Source: Bolinopsis microptera
Lineage: Eukaryota > Ctenophora > Tentaculata > Lobata > Bolinopsidae
Assembly: GCF_026151205.1 (NCBI RefSeq)
Contig: NC_087076.1
Span: 18,213,419-18,277,418 of the forward strand
Length of the DNA: 64,000 nt
Direction of reading: 5' to 3'
Shown: piece by piece, positions 37,152-48,381 of the stretch
How the letters are laid out: each line of letters starts with the position of its first letter
Numbering within the stretch: the stretch's first letter is position 1
The notes under the pieces: model-generated
Told to the model about the DNA's origin: nothing
The model's database searches: none
The model's input: only the letters and a program-made list of their open reading frames with translations
Program-made: the position numbers and the translations under genes

Positions 37152-38235
37152 TCCTTAAATAGCTGGGAATATCAGGAATATCACATCGGGGAAATAACAA
37201 AGAAGTGAACTGATTTTAGTGATAAATATTTCTATCGTCACAAAAATAATTGACGATAATCATAAATCAACTGTAATTAGCAAAATTGATGGTTTATTAA
37301 AGAATAGTTGTCAGACGGAATTTGCAAATTGAAACAATCTTGAAGTATTTCCAACATAATTTCCGACGACTTTGGGTAAATTGGCTGATGACAAGCAATT
37401 TGAAACCATGTGCCACAATATTCTTTAACTTAGCTGTTTGTTTAAATGTAGGCCTTTGAAACGAAAATCTAAGAATTAACCAAAAAATGACGAAAACTGT
37501 TTGAACAATGGGCGTAAGAAAAAATTAAGTAAAAATATGACAAATAAATCGATTATTAGACAATGCATTGTGACTGATATGAGTGAACAACATAAGCTCA
37601 TTTGCGGGCTGAAAAACAGTCAAAACATTATTACATTACATTGCCTTACTGTGTCTTTATATAAAATGAATAAATTCTAACATCTATTACACGCTTCGAC
37701 ATTAAACTATACCCAATTCCCAAAGAAGATGTACAATTATATCATTCAAGCTAGACTCAGCATGGAAATATCAATATATTACAGTACAAAAACGTAATAA
37801 TTCCAAATGAACACAAATTGGAAGGCTTAAATGTGCAAGTTTGGGGAAGAAATGAATGGTTTGGTATACAATCACTTGACGTATTAAGAAGTATTCTGGG
37901 AGAATTTTATACTACAGCAAGAGTCCTACTACAAAGAAGAAAAGTTACAACAGCATTAGACAGGCTACATAAATTTTAAGCGCTGCCAGGACCAGTCTAG
38001 GTTGCATGTTACAAACTCACATTCTTATTATTATGTTGGACACAATAGTGCAATAGAGAAAGACCCATGTGGCCTCCCGCCCTCCTGCAGTGTACTTCTC
38101 TATTGTTTAGACCTTTAGTATCTATAAAATATAGTGCACTCCCTCCTTAGCCATTTTAACCATATCACTATTCACTATATATATAATACAGCATTATCTA
38201 GAAGTTCACGTTATAATAACAAACGCGGTAACGAT
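37152..38235. other. Intergenic, 5' side of the GPCR gene at 36.1-37.2 kb
   Basis: No gene or repeat was recognised. Together with the sequence up to 42252 it forms the shared upstream region of the two divergent paralogous receptors. Confidence 0.4.
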
Positions 38236-38238
38236 GAG

Positions 38239-38329
38239 CACGTGCTGTGTCACAACGCCCACGTGCTGTGTCACAACACCCACGTGCTGTGTCACAATGT
38301 CCACGTGCTGTGTCATAATATCCATGTGG
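38239..38329. repeat. 21-bp tandem repeat, each unit carrying a CACGTG
   Basis: Units of the form CACGTGCTGTGTCACAACgcc start at 38239, 38260, 38281 and 38302; a fifth has a mutated site (CATGTG). The spacing is exactly 21 bp, two helical turns. CACGTG is the bHLH-zip E-box, so a clustered enhancer is possible, but a plain microsatellite is equally so. Confidence 0.8.
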
Positions 38330-39750
38330 GTAACTAGATAGCGCAGTGAGTACAGTAGCCCTGGTCACGGTGGGTAAGCAGCCAGGGGATGTTACCTCAC
38401 AGTATAACCCCTACTATATCCCTTATTATATCCCCGGAGTATACGAGAGTAAACAATGTATAATATGGAGCATGACAAGTGGACAGGTGCACGAATTGTA
38501 CAAGTTTAAGGTAGGGGTGAGGGGAGGAGCTTCTAATCTGTCTGATAGTTTGAGTTGCAGCTGCGTTAAAGCTGCTTCCATAGCATTGAATTTAGTACTT
38601 AATATATCACGAACTTAATTTACAATCATAGTATCAAATGAAACAGGAGCTGACATTAGTCCTTAGAGTTGGTGTCTAAATGGTTCATAATATGAGGTAT
38701 GGGATTGAAACTGGTCTGTGAGAAGGTAAGCACTGAGAAACGACCCGTACAATAAACAGTCAACTCCGGTAAATAATCACAAATCACAGCAAAGAAAATA
38801 GGTGCAGGGGGATGTAATCTAATAATGACAATGGACGCCACCAATGACAAACGAAAATAACTTTAAACCTTAATAAATTACTTTAACTGTAAAGAGAGCC
38901 ATCGGTTGAAGTTAAAGTGATTAAATAATTTACAATTGAAGTAACGGCTAAAAAAGTCATTTACAACTGAAATACGAGGACAGTCACCAACCATCCTGCG
39001 AGTTCACGAAATGGGCCCTGTTTTTCATTTTGGTACTAGTACTCAAGTTTCAGTAATTCTCACTCTAACATTACGAGAGACGATTTCACCGCCTGGCAAA
39101 CTGATAATAACATCAAGATGCGACAATTATGTCTCGGATCATTCGCAATGGGATTGACACTTTGTGACACTTTGAATTAAATGTTCTGGCCCAATCTCCC
39201 AATGTAATCGACTAATCGCACACTAAAAATTGTGAGATAATATTTCGGAATGACGGATTTTAGAACAGCAAACGAATGACGGCAATAGTCAGGACTGTCA
39301 AACTATTGTAGTTGAGATAACATAACTGCATAACATCGTATATTCGACACCTCAGATGGCACTTAATCGTGTGTTGTATATTGTTCCGTAAGAATATTAA
39401 CCGTTGTTAGAGTTTGAAGCGGACTCCCAGGCGCAGCTGATATACAAAATAAGGCCTTTTAAATTTATTTATTTTTATTTAGTATTTTAAAATCACCACG
39501 ACCATGAGGAATAAATAACGCGACTCAAATTACAAATTCTCACACCTGCTCGTTCAATGAAATGGAATTTATATCAGCGTATCACTTACTAATTGTAAGA
39601 ACGTGGTAAACTGTCAATATTAATAACTGTTAAACTATTTACGTTAGTTTTAAACTATCGACGTAAGTAACAGACAAGTAAGTGTTACACAAGATCTCAG
39701 ATACTTCCAATATATACGATACTAGCTGCAGTCTTTGAGTGTCTGAGATA
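38330..39750. other. Intergenic, no gene seen
   Basis: Short chance ORFs only. Confidence 0.4.
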
Positions 39751-39752
39751 CT

Positions 39753-39897
39753 GACAGATACGGACAGTGTCACAGATACGGACAGTGTCACAGATACGGA
39801 CAGTGTCACAGATACGGACAGTGTCACAGATACGGACAGTGTCACAGATACGGACAGTGTCACAGATACGGACAGTGTCACAGATACGGACAGTGCA
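39753..39897. repeat. 18-bp tandem repeat, ~8 copies
   Basis: Near-perfect copies of GACAGTGTCACAGATACG. The unit is open in several frames because 18 is a multiple of three. No protein is claimed. Confidence 0.9.
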
Positions 39898-42252
39898 CCA
39901 ACTGCGTGAATTGTACAACAACATCAACTTATTGTTACCTGTATTTTATGTAAAATGACTGTTGTACGATTCAGTATCACCATAATCATACATTATAACA
40001 ATACTAGGTCAGTGGTAAGTGGTAAGTGGTAACAAGCGAGGCCAGCTCAACGACGCCAACTCATCTCAATAATTTATTATCCGCGTACTGAACCCATAAC
40101 ATATAGTTGACGGGCTAGGATAGGGTTAAAATAAGGGTTACACTTTGATTTAGACCTTTAAACCGTATTAGGGTTAATTAATGAACCTGGTTAAGCTTTC
40201 AGGAATGATTTTAAGTTTGGAGTTAGGTTTAGGGTTGGACGCATCAACATATTAGATATGCTCGGCCGAGGCCTTTGTCCATCTCTGATTGTATAGTCTG
40301 AGATAATGAGGTATGCTCTGAATAATTATTTAGACAAAGGCCCTATTAACGGTAAGTAATTCAGTATTAAAAGTTGGCACGTCCTGGGCCTTGATCAATT
40401 CAATGGTATTGATTTCAGTACTTTTTTGAAGAATTTAGAACGTACGATTCTTTAACCATCGACCACTTGACCACTCGATTGTTGATATAATGTGAATACG
40501 CTGCAGCAACAGCATTACACATTTGCTATATTTAGCTTACCTATGACTTTTTGCTTCCGGGGCAAAACTGAAACACACCTGATTTACATAGACAAATAAC
40601 GTTTCCAGTTATAAGTATTACCTCAACAAATGTCACAAATTGAATCCTACATCACATCATAGGAAACGTAAATTAAAGTATCGTCAATTATAGTTTACTT
40701 TGTTTCAAGCAGTTGGACTATAATCCAGGTTATCATCATTCAGTGTGAGTAACCTAATGAGTAATGTTCACCACCATCTGATAGTGGTATAGTGGTAATT
40801 AGTATGTACACTCTCTCAGAGTTAAGACGAAACAAAGAAAGTTGATCATTTTATTCTGAGCCATTTTAGTCACATACTTCATACAGGTGTGATGCGTTAA
40901 CATGAAGCTTAAATGTGAAGTTCAGAGATTAACTCACCGACAATCGACATGTGGTCAGAGCATTGACTCACACGTGCGGAGTTGAGACGATTATCTAGTT
41001 ATCAGTTGTAGGTTAGCATTATAAATTGTAGCTCAACACAGTTAACGGATAACAACACAACGTATACTACAATTATCGGCCACATACTTAGTTTCTACTT
41101 TCTTATTTCCTTAAGTGACTTGCTCGCTGTCTTCTAATAGTAATAGTACACAGATTGTAACAGGGCTTATGTACTTTGCACTCTGCTTCTACTTAAATTT
41201 TCAAATTCTAAATGTAGTTTATTAGCTTTTATTAACGACATTGTGTGAACTTTTCAATCGGTACAATTTCATTTTTACATATTTTGAGCATTTTTTAAAT
41301 GTTAGTCCGAACTTAATGTCTGTCACCAGCGTAGTATATTACACATAGTACTATATAAATTTGAAATATTGATCGTAAAACCCTGACGGATATAGTACAG
41401 ACATTTTAATAATGTAAGCATGGTCCAACTTTCCAATTCCACATAAAATATGTTAAACGTTTCTTTGATTCGATGAGCTCGCTTGATTTAAACAAAAACA
41501 TCTCATTTTAGTTTGCCCAGAAATTACGATATACACAACTTAAAGTTTAACGTCGTGTTCACGATGCAAACTGCGAACTGCAAGGATCCATTTTTCAAAA
41601 ACCTTACATGCTTGTTACATGCAACATAATATGTGGCATTCAAAAATGTTTCTCTGAAGTCGATTCAGATAAGTTCATTGAATCAAGTTCTGAACCTTCT
41701 CTAGCAATGTAATTCTGGTTTTCGCAATTTACTTCTCCCGCACATGCACCCCCCTCTTCCTCTCAAATTTCTGAAGAAACTTTCATCCCAATGATGTTTT
41801 ACTTTTAATCACACCCTCTTGCCAAATACCGTGAAGAAGGTTAAATACCAAAATACAGCAATACTAACGCCTAATGCTCTAATCGTACTTAATCTAGCAA
41901 ATATCTTCCATCTGAAGCATGTCATATCCTTGAGGAGTCATTACTCCTTACGTTACGGCAAAAGATCGGAAACCAACCTGCAGAGTACAGACTAAATACC
42001 TTTTATCTAATCGTTTTATCTTGAAGACCTTTAATAAGAGCTTTTAGCTCGATAATTTATTGCTTCATGAACTTGTTTGGACCCTTCATACGTTGTTTCG
42101 GCTGTTTCAGAACACGGTTGTATTTCTGTATCAAGTGTACCATGCGGCTAAAACGTAATTAATCACAACACTTTTAATCAAATGTATTTTCCTGATCAGT
42201 TGTAACCCGATTGTAACCCGATTGTAACCCAACTGCACAGGTGACAGGTATA
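39898..42252. other. Intergenic, 5' flank of the second GPCR gene
   Basis: No gene was seen. Three copies of GATTGTAACCC lie just upstream of the receptor start (about 42200-42232), followed by CTGCACAG, a possible acceptor of a 5' UTR intron. Confidence 0.4.
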
Positions 42253-43251
42253 ATGTTCGAAGTAAACCTGACATCAGGAACAGAGGAACACTACAAGGAA
42301 GCAGGTTTTGTTAACACCTGGTATTACCCTGTCCTCGTTATCTACCACGTGCTCATCACCCTCTCAGCTCTTATCGGTAACCCCATCATCCTGTACGGGT
42401 CCTTCAAGTACAACGCCCTGAACGTGGAGGAGATAAGCGTTGTGTTTATAAAGTGTTTGGCGGTTACTGATATCCTGATACTGCTTTCTTCAGCAGTTCC
42501 CATTCTAACAACCCTGCTAGCAAGGAGCTGGGTACTTGGTCCGGTCGTCTGCTTCATCCACTCTTTCCTTATATTTGTACCGGGTATCTCACAAAACATT
42601 ATAATCCTCATGATATCCTGCTACAAACTGCGCTATATCATGAGACCCTTTTCAGCGCCTCTCTCTCCGTCAGCGGTAAGGAACTCCATACTGCTAGTCT
42701 ACCTATTTGCACTTATCTACACTGTGATAGCGATCTTCCTCACTGAAAATGCGGAGTTCTCCTTCCCAGATCTGTCCTGTATCCCCAGTTTAAACAACCC
42801 CCTGATAAAAGTGTACAGCACTGTTGGGATCCTCCTCCTAAACTTCCTTCCCTCAGTCATCATGTTTGTGGTTAACGTTCTGCTCCTGCTACTAGCCCAC
42901 GCTGCTAACCAGAGGCACGGAGACACCCTCTCAGTAAAGTCTCTAGTCTTCATCAGCGCTATAGCCTGGATCTATATTGTTAGCAGTATTCCTAAAGGAA
43001 TCCGGTATATCCTCCAGGGCCTTGGTCGGGCTCCTCCCTTGTGGCTGGCAGTATTCCAGAAGGAGATATATTTCCTGAACATTTCCTGCAACTGGCTTGT
43101 TTACACTGTAACTAATAGGGACTTCAGGACATTCTTGAGAAGATTTGCGTCCCGAAAGTTAAAAGATCCCAGTAAGGTGGGAAGCACGAGTCCTAGCAGT
43201 GAAGTTACTATGAACACGATCAGTACTGGGCGGAGACCTAGCATTCAGTGA
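42253..43251 (+). CDS. Rhodopsin-like (class A) GPCR, single exon, 332 aa, YKL/NWLVY variant
   Basis: A seven-helix receptor paralogous to the one at 36093-37151. Shared blocks are the MFEV start, YHVLITL.(A/S)LIGN in TM1, FIK.LAVTD in TM2, PGI.Q in TM3, (V/I)PKG(V/I) in TM6 and FQKE(V/I)YFLN before TM7. The DRY box is again YKL (CYKLRYIMRP), and the TM7 motif is NWLVY, with Trp replacing the near-invariant Pro. Cys residues in VVCFIH and LSCIPS can form the class A disulfide. The ATG at 42253 is preferred over an in-frame GTG 12 bp upstream because it matches the paralog's MFEV start. The tail is short, Ser/Thr-rich, and ends GRRPSIQ, a possible basophilic-kinase or arrestin site. Signalling and ligand are unknown; the altered switch motifs suggest unusual G-protein coupling. 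Confidence 0.9.
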   Translation: MFEVNLTSGTEEHYKEAGFVNTWYYPVLVIYHVLITLSALIGNPIILYGSFKYNALNVEEISVVFIKCLAVTDILILLSSAVPILTTLLARSWVLGPVVCFIHSFLIFVPGISQNIIILMISCYKLRYIMRPFSAPLSPSAVRNSILLVYLFALIYTVIAIFLTENAEFSFPDLSCIPSLNNPLIKVYSTVGILLLNFLPSVIMFVVNVLLLLLAHAANQRHGDTLSVKSLVFISAIAWIYIVSSIPKGIRYILQGLGRAPPLWLAVFQKEIYFLNISCNWLVYTVTNRDFRTFLRRFASRKLKDPSKVGSTSPSSEVTMNTISTGRRPSIQ

Positions 43252-44691
43252 AAGTATAGCCCATTCTTTAAATTAAGAAAGTTATTCCTTTTACGCTTGA
43301 AAAGAAAGTTCCATTTGAAAACAACTTGCCCGACAATTTATTGTTTTTCAAATTATAATCAATTTCAAGATTAATCATTTTATTAATTTAATTAATACAC
43401 TGGTTTTATTATTCACTAACCCGATTCATAAAGCTTTTGTTAGTTCCCATACGCGGAGAAAACGTTTCAAATACAAAAGAACAGCTCGATAGCTGTAAAA
43501 GCAGCTAACATAGAATCAGAAATAATGCCATATCCAGTGGGCCAAACAACATCGCTCACTGCTGATATTGATATGCAATATACACCGGGAGATGATTGAA
43601 ATTGGCACACGATTTAATATCTCTCAGCTGATTGGCCCTTAGTTTTATATCTCTCAGCTGATTGGCCCTTGGTTTTATATCTCTATGGTGATTGGTGATC
43701 GGCTCTCGAGGAGTCACGTGACATCATGTTATACACGTAGGTGGGGGATTACTGATGATTGCAGTAAGATATATCATTAAGTAGTCAGATATTAACTCTC
43801 GTCAGATCCGCGTATGACGAAGGTATACTCAGGCAAGTTAGGACTAAGCACTTTAACTGCAGAGACCAACTTTTAAACTTTTTATATAGAATTGAACTCT
43901 ACTAGTTCATAACTAAATTTTCAATATATCATTTCCATGATTGTTTCAAAGAGGTCATCTGAAAAGCATCTCCAAAGATCTCCGAAGTACTACTAGGTAT
44001 AGTCACTCTCGTAGTCAGACTTATTATTATTTTTGGGTTTTAGATCTAAAATACTACACCACTGTTTCAAGATAAGAACGCCAAGGATTATCGTAATATT
44101 AGGGTCATTAAAAGGCTACGGTAAGATATAAAGATATAAAGAGGTAAAATGTAAAATGTTGAAGTTAAGAAATATCAATAGTCATGCTATGGTATTTTAG
44201 AAAAAGGATAACTTGGCGAAATCAGATAAGAATATAACCCTTCTCAGCTGTGAAAAATGTGAAAAATGTAGATGAATTAAAAGAAACAGTTTCAGGATCT
44301 GCAAAACAGACGGTATTTAATTTCCACAGAAATAAGTTAAGATTTCTGTCGACCAAACTCGCTGTGTTTTTAAGTGCATATTTTACGAAGCGAACTTAAA
44401 TAAACTTTTACTTATTCATTGTAATTTTATCACCCACGAGATACAACCCATTTCTGATTCAGATGTTTGAAAGAATGAAGGCTAGTTTAATGAGAAGAAC
44501 GACTAGACTTGTCAGATGTTGTGAGGGAGGAAGCCATTTGGTCTGGTAACTCCATCAAATCGAGACTGTGCCACAAAGCAAATATTTTCAGTACCATGTA
44601 ACTCAGTAACTGGCAATAACTCTCCAGCAAAAATTCTTTAACATGCTATGACATTTAGATTTTGTAGGAGGAAAAATAGAGGTCTGTATCC
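43252..44691. other. Intergenic between convergent GPCR genes
   Basis: No gene was seen. It includes the 30-bp repeat listed next and presumably both 3' UTRs. Confidence 0.4.
43617..43695. repeat. 30-bp tandem repeat with ATTGG (inverted CCAAT)
   Basis: Two full copies and a diverged part copy of ATATCTCTCAGCTGATTGGC..., spaced 30 bp. Each holds CAGCTG (an E-box) and ATTGG. Confidence 0.75.
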
Positions 44692-45879
44692 TTAACCATT
44701 CTTAACTACGTCTATATGACCGTTATGATTATCTTCAGCAGATTGTGTTTCATCTTCATGTATGGTTTCAATAATAGATGGACGACTGAGGTTGCTGGTG
44801 GTAGAAAAGAAAGACATTCGGGCAACATTTGAAGACAACGATGAGAGTCTCGTGACGAAGGTGCTGTTACCAACACACAAAGACAAATTAGAGACACGAG
44901 CAACGAGGTTATTATTAGATCTACCATTTCCCCACTCCCCCACATATCTCCGGAAGGGTTTCATCCTGGAGAGGTAGATGGCGGGGTTAAGAGCGCTGTT
45001 CAGGGCTGTCATGACATCTTGTGCAACCAATCCCAGGTAGAAATCTCGGAGTTGCGGCTGTATGGGGGACCCAGTGGAGTGATGTAAAAATGTTACAGCC
45101 AGATAAACTTCGTAACAAACTAAGGGGATGTTGCAAGCTAGACTCGTCCCTGTTAATATCTGTATTGTTCTCGATTCGTATCTGCGTTTTCTAGTAGTGG
45201 TTGTCGGAGTGGGGTTATCGATTTCTGCGCGTCTGAGGTGAAACACTGACAGTATGAATGAGATTAACATTGGAAGCAGTGGGAGACAGAGAAAACTGGT
45301 CCTGATAAGTGAGAATAGTGCTCTGTCAATGTAATATTTAGAACCTTCGGGATGTTGGGGGTTGATGAAACAATGCACTTGCCTTTCATTGTAATTCACG
45401 TCGAACTGACCAAAAAAGGTCGGGACCATCGACAGAGCAAGCAAGGCAATGACAGAGGCCCAAAGAAACTTGCATGGGAAGCTTAGCGATAGCTTCTTAC
45501 AGGGCCAAATTAGAACGCTAAGTCGGCCACAACTCAGAACTGTAACCAGGTAGACCGATAGGGGCTGAACTATTGCCCAGGTACTGCCCCAAAAGTGGCA
45601 TATCGTGTAATCCGTAAAAAGCAAGTCTTCTTTTTGTCGGCCCACAATGAGAGATTGTATGACAGGGATCTGGGCTAGGCAGACTATGAGATCCACTGCG
45701 GTGATGATGAGGAAGCATTTCTGGTTAAAGAGATTGTTGCCACTGTTCGATTTCAGGCTTCTGAAATAAACCAGAGACAGTCCATTTCCGTATACACCCA
45801 GAACTGTACACATTATCAGGACAGCTCCTAGGATCCGGTCCGCTGTTTCGTTTGAGATGTAGGACTCGTTCTCAATCAT
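44692..45879 (-). CDS. Rhodopsin-like (class A) GPCR, single exon, 395 aa, GRL in place of DRY
   Basis: A receptor with seven hydrophobic segments and little resemblance to the other two in the window. TM1 has GVYGNGLSLVYF, TM2 has TAVDLIVC with the conserved Asp, TM3 ends SCGRLSVLIWP (DRY replaced by GRL, keeping the Arg), TM6 has CNIP, and TM7 has LNPAIYL (NPxxY). Cys in YTICHFW and QVHCFI can pair. N-glycosylation motifs NES and NET lie in the N-terminus. The third intracellular loop is basic (RKRRYESR). The long C-terminal tail (about 90 residues) is rich in Ser and Asn, suited to phosphorylation. The start is the ATG at 45879; the open frame begins two codons earlier at TTG. The ligand is unknown; a peptide- or chemoreceptor-like role is a guess. 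Confidence 0.88.
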   Translation of the reverse strand: MIENESYISNETADRILGAVLIMCTVLGVYGNGLSLVYFRSLKSNSGNNLFNQKCFLIITAVDLIVCLAQIPVIQSLIVGRQKEDLLFTDYTICHFWGSTWAIVQPLSVYLVTVLSCGRLSVLIWPCKKLSLSFPCKFLWASVIALLALSMVPTFFGQFDVNYNERQVHCFINPQHPEGSKYYIDRALFSLIRTSFLCLPLLPMLISFILSVFHLRRAEIDNPTPTTTTRKRRYESRTIQILTGTSLACNIPLVCYEVYLAVTFLHHSTGSPIQPQLRDFYLGLVAQDVMTALNSALNPAIYLSRMKPFRRYVGEWGNGRSNNNLVARVSNLSLCVGNSTFVTRLSSLSSNVARMSFFSTTSNLSRPSIIETIHEDETQSAEDNHNGHIDVVKNG

Positions 45880-47684
45880 CTTCAATACTTTGAATTAATG
45901 GTTTATAATGAGTTACACTAGGAACAAAGGAGTTTAAGCAACATTGAGTGAAATATAATCTAACCCGATATCTTATTACCTTGACAACGGTTTGCAAGAA
46001 AATGAGGCAAAATAATGTGAACAATTCCTGGTCAAGGAAGCAAGTTTAGATATTATAGATGTCCACTGTATATGATGTGCACAGCATGAACAGTTAGCTG
46101 TCAGGAGATTAATTCCAAGTATAAGAAACGGCAAAGAAGTGATGCTTGTGGAGAGAGCTACTGTAGTTGACAGCATGGTAATTTGGGCGAAAATAGCCGA
46201 CACCAAACACTGAGCATTGATTCCGTCCACAAAATATATATTACAAAGCATACAATGAAAGAGTAACACAACTTAAAATTCCTAAGCTGAAGAGGTCAAT
46301 TAACGTAAGAATGCCAGGACACATATAGCCATTTTTATCACAAGGGAAACATTAATGATGAGGGAGCAGTCTTACTCGGAATAAAATGGGGACAAAAGAA
46401 CTGGACAATTATACCAAATAATACGGTCAGAATCACCGACTAGTATTTAATTCTGCTGAGAAAAATCTGTGGAAAGCGACATGCCCTGAAATGACACGTT
46501 CCGCCAAGGCCAAAAAGTGGGAGCGTCATGAAATTTATCGATGAGCGTCAGAGAGCAGAGCAGTAAGAATGGTTAGACACGTGATGGAATAATAGTTTCA
46601 TTTACAAATTACAAAATAAATGTACTATTTTCACCCAGCACTACTAGTACTGCCTTTCATGCTCACATAATGCTGCATTTGTACAGTAAAAGAAATGCGT
46701 GTCTATTATAATGAACTGCTGCGTCATGATCTTGATGACAGCTTCCCGATTGATTCATGAAATTCATTAAGTGACACGAATGAATATCAAATTTAAACGT
46801 TGATATAAATATATCAGTCTGGGTGATATTTCCATTTTTGGAAGTTACAGATAAACAAGATGTTTCAATCAATCAAGTGGTACCGCATGTTCATCTGATT
46901 TGGGAGTCTTATCGTACCCAATCATGTAAGTGATAAATCCGATGATTAATATCTGAGGGACACTACTTTTCTGATGAACTGGGGCTATTAAAACAAAACA
47001 TTTGAAAGCACTCACCGCAGATCCCATTGGTTATCCCTTGAAGAGCTTTAGTGAGTCACTAAAGCCAGCTTTACATCCCAACAACGAGACTACCTCCAAC
47101 ACATAACAACATTACGCCAATAAAACAGGTACAAGCCAACAACGGTCAGTTTCCTGCTGCCGCCAACAATGCCTGTTAATAATACTCTTACATATCTCCC
47201 AAGTATACCCTGCACACGCCCCACTCCTATTTGCTAACCTAGTCCTGTGTTCAGCGCCTAGTTCCGTTTCAGCTGTCCAACCTTGATTTATTTTAATAAG
47301 AAGAACTGCCAAGTTAATTTTAAAAGTTCCGGCGCTCTGCTCTTTGTTACTCAGCTCCGGCTCGCCCGACGGTTCACGTGTAATTTGACAGTGTACTCCG
47401 GGACAACTGCCGCTCTCATGTTGTCAACTGTCACAGTGTCACAGTGTGTCAAGTACCGTGACATGACGTCACGTGTGAAGAACTGTGACGTCACATGTAC
47501 TCACTAAGTGCAGTTTTACATTAGTCAAGTGAGCATTTGTGACATTATTAAAAGACAGACGTACTCTCTGCCAGTAATGTCAGTATTTTCTACAATAAAC
47601 ACGTACAGCGCACAGTAAAGTTATCACAATCACATATTATGCTATTATTGTACTGACAATATGAGCTAAATAAGTGACATTTAC
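45880..47684. other. Intergenic, upstream of the third GPCR gene
   Basis: No gene was seen. It contains the CRE/E-box cluster listed next. Confidence 0.4.
47428..47500. promoter_or_regulatory. Cluster of TGACGTCA, CACGTG and TGTCACAG motifs
   Basis: Two perfect CRE palindromes (TGACGTCA) at 47464-47471 and 47486-47493, 22 bp apart. The first overlaps a CACGTG at 47470-47475. Just before them are repeated GTCACAGTGT units. CREs bind CREB/ATF factors. The cluster is about 1.6 kb upstream of the third GPCR start and near the 3' end of the orphan exon; which gene it serves, if any, is not clear. Confidence 0.4.
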
Positions 47685-48380
47685 CTTACTGCTCCAGTCA
47701 GTAGAGATTAGTTCACTTCTCCAGTAAGATCCACCATCTCCAACTTGGAACTCCTCTGTTGAAGACATCCCCCAGGGTTTCCTCTTCACCTCTGACAAGG
47801 ACATACCACGACTTCTTCTACCCTTTATTGTTGGTTTGTATTTTGAAGATTGGTCCACTGATTCAGCAACAATGGAGATATTTGTAGACATGCTCACTGG
47901 GATAGGTCGGACATCCAGGACATATTCTGATGCATACTTCGTTGAAAGATCTGCAGGATCTTGGTTATAAACTTGTGAGTTATCGTAAGACCTCCGGTGC
48001 GCATTAGGCAGAGAGTGGAAGATTCGTTCTGAATTCCTATGAGTCTCTGATGAGTGAGACGCTGAAGAGACTCGACTGTGATACTGCTCACTCTGCTGCT
48101 TATTACAATACTGCTCACTCTGCTGCTTACTACAATACTGCTCACTCTGCTGCTTATTACAATACTGCTCACTATCAAAAGAATACTTCATTGGAGGACT
48201 CTTGGGTCTATATTTTGAAGTCTGAGAGGGTTTAGGAACTATAATCGAGCTGATAGGTATAGAGAGACTGGTGTAGCTTCTTTTAGGAGAAATGTCATCA
48301 GAAGTTGTGTGTTCGAAGTGAGTAGTTTCCAGACAGGGGAAACTGGAGAACTCGCAGTGAGAACGAAACGAAGTGAACAT
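47685..48380 (-). CDS. Unrecognised exon, Ser-rich protein with SEQYCNKQQ repeats (232 codons)
   Basis: I do not recognise this protein. The ATG at 48380 is one base after a good 3' splice site (TTTTCCCCAG), so an upstream 5' UTR exon is likely. At the other end the frame reaches AGCAGTAAG followed by GTAAAT, a good donor in phase 0. If not spliced there, it runs to a stop at 47637. The product is rich in Ser, Tyr and basic residues. It contains a 9-residue tandem repeat (SEQYCNKQQ and close variants, nearly four copies) encoded by a 27-bp DNA repeat at about 48080-48180. There is no signal peptide or membrane segment. I found no convincing next exon before the GPCR gene. It could be a fast-evolving gene or, less likely, a chance open frame. 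Confidence 0.45.
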
Positions 48381-48381
48381 T

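Noticed and set aside
42241-42252. Upstream GTG start for the second GPCR
   Set aside because: The ATG at 42253 gives MFEV, matching the start of the paralog at 37151; the upstream codons follow a splice-acceptor-like sequence.
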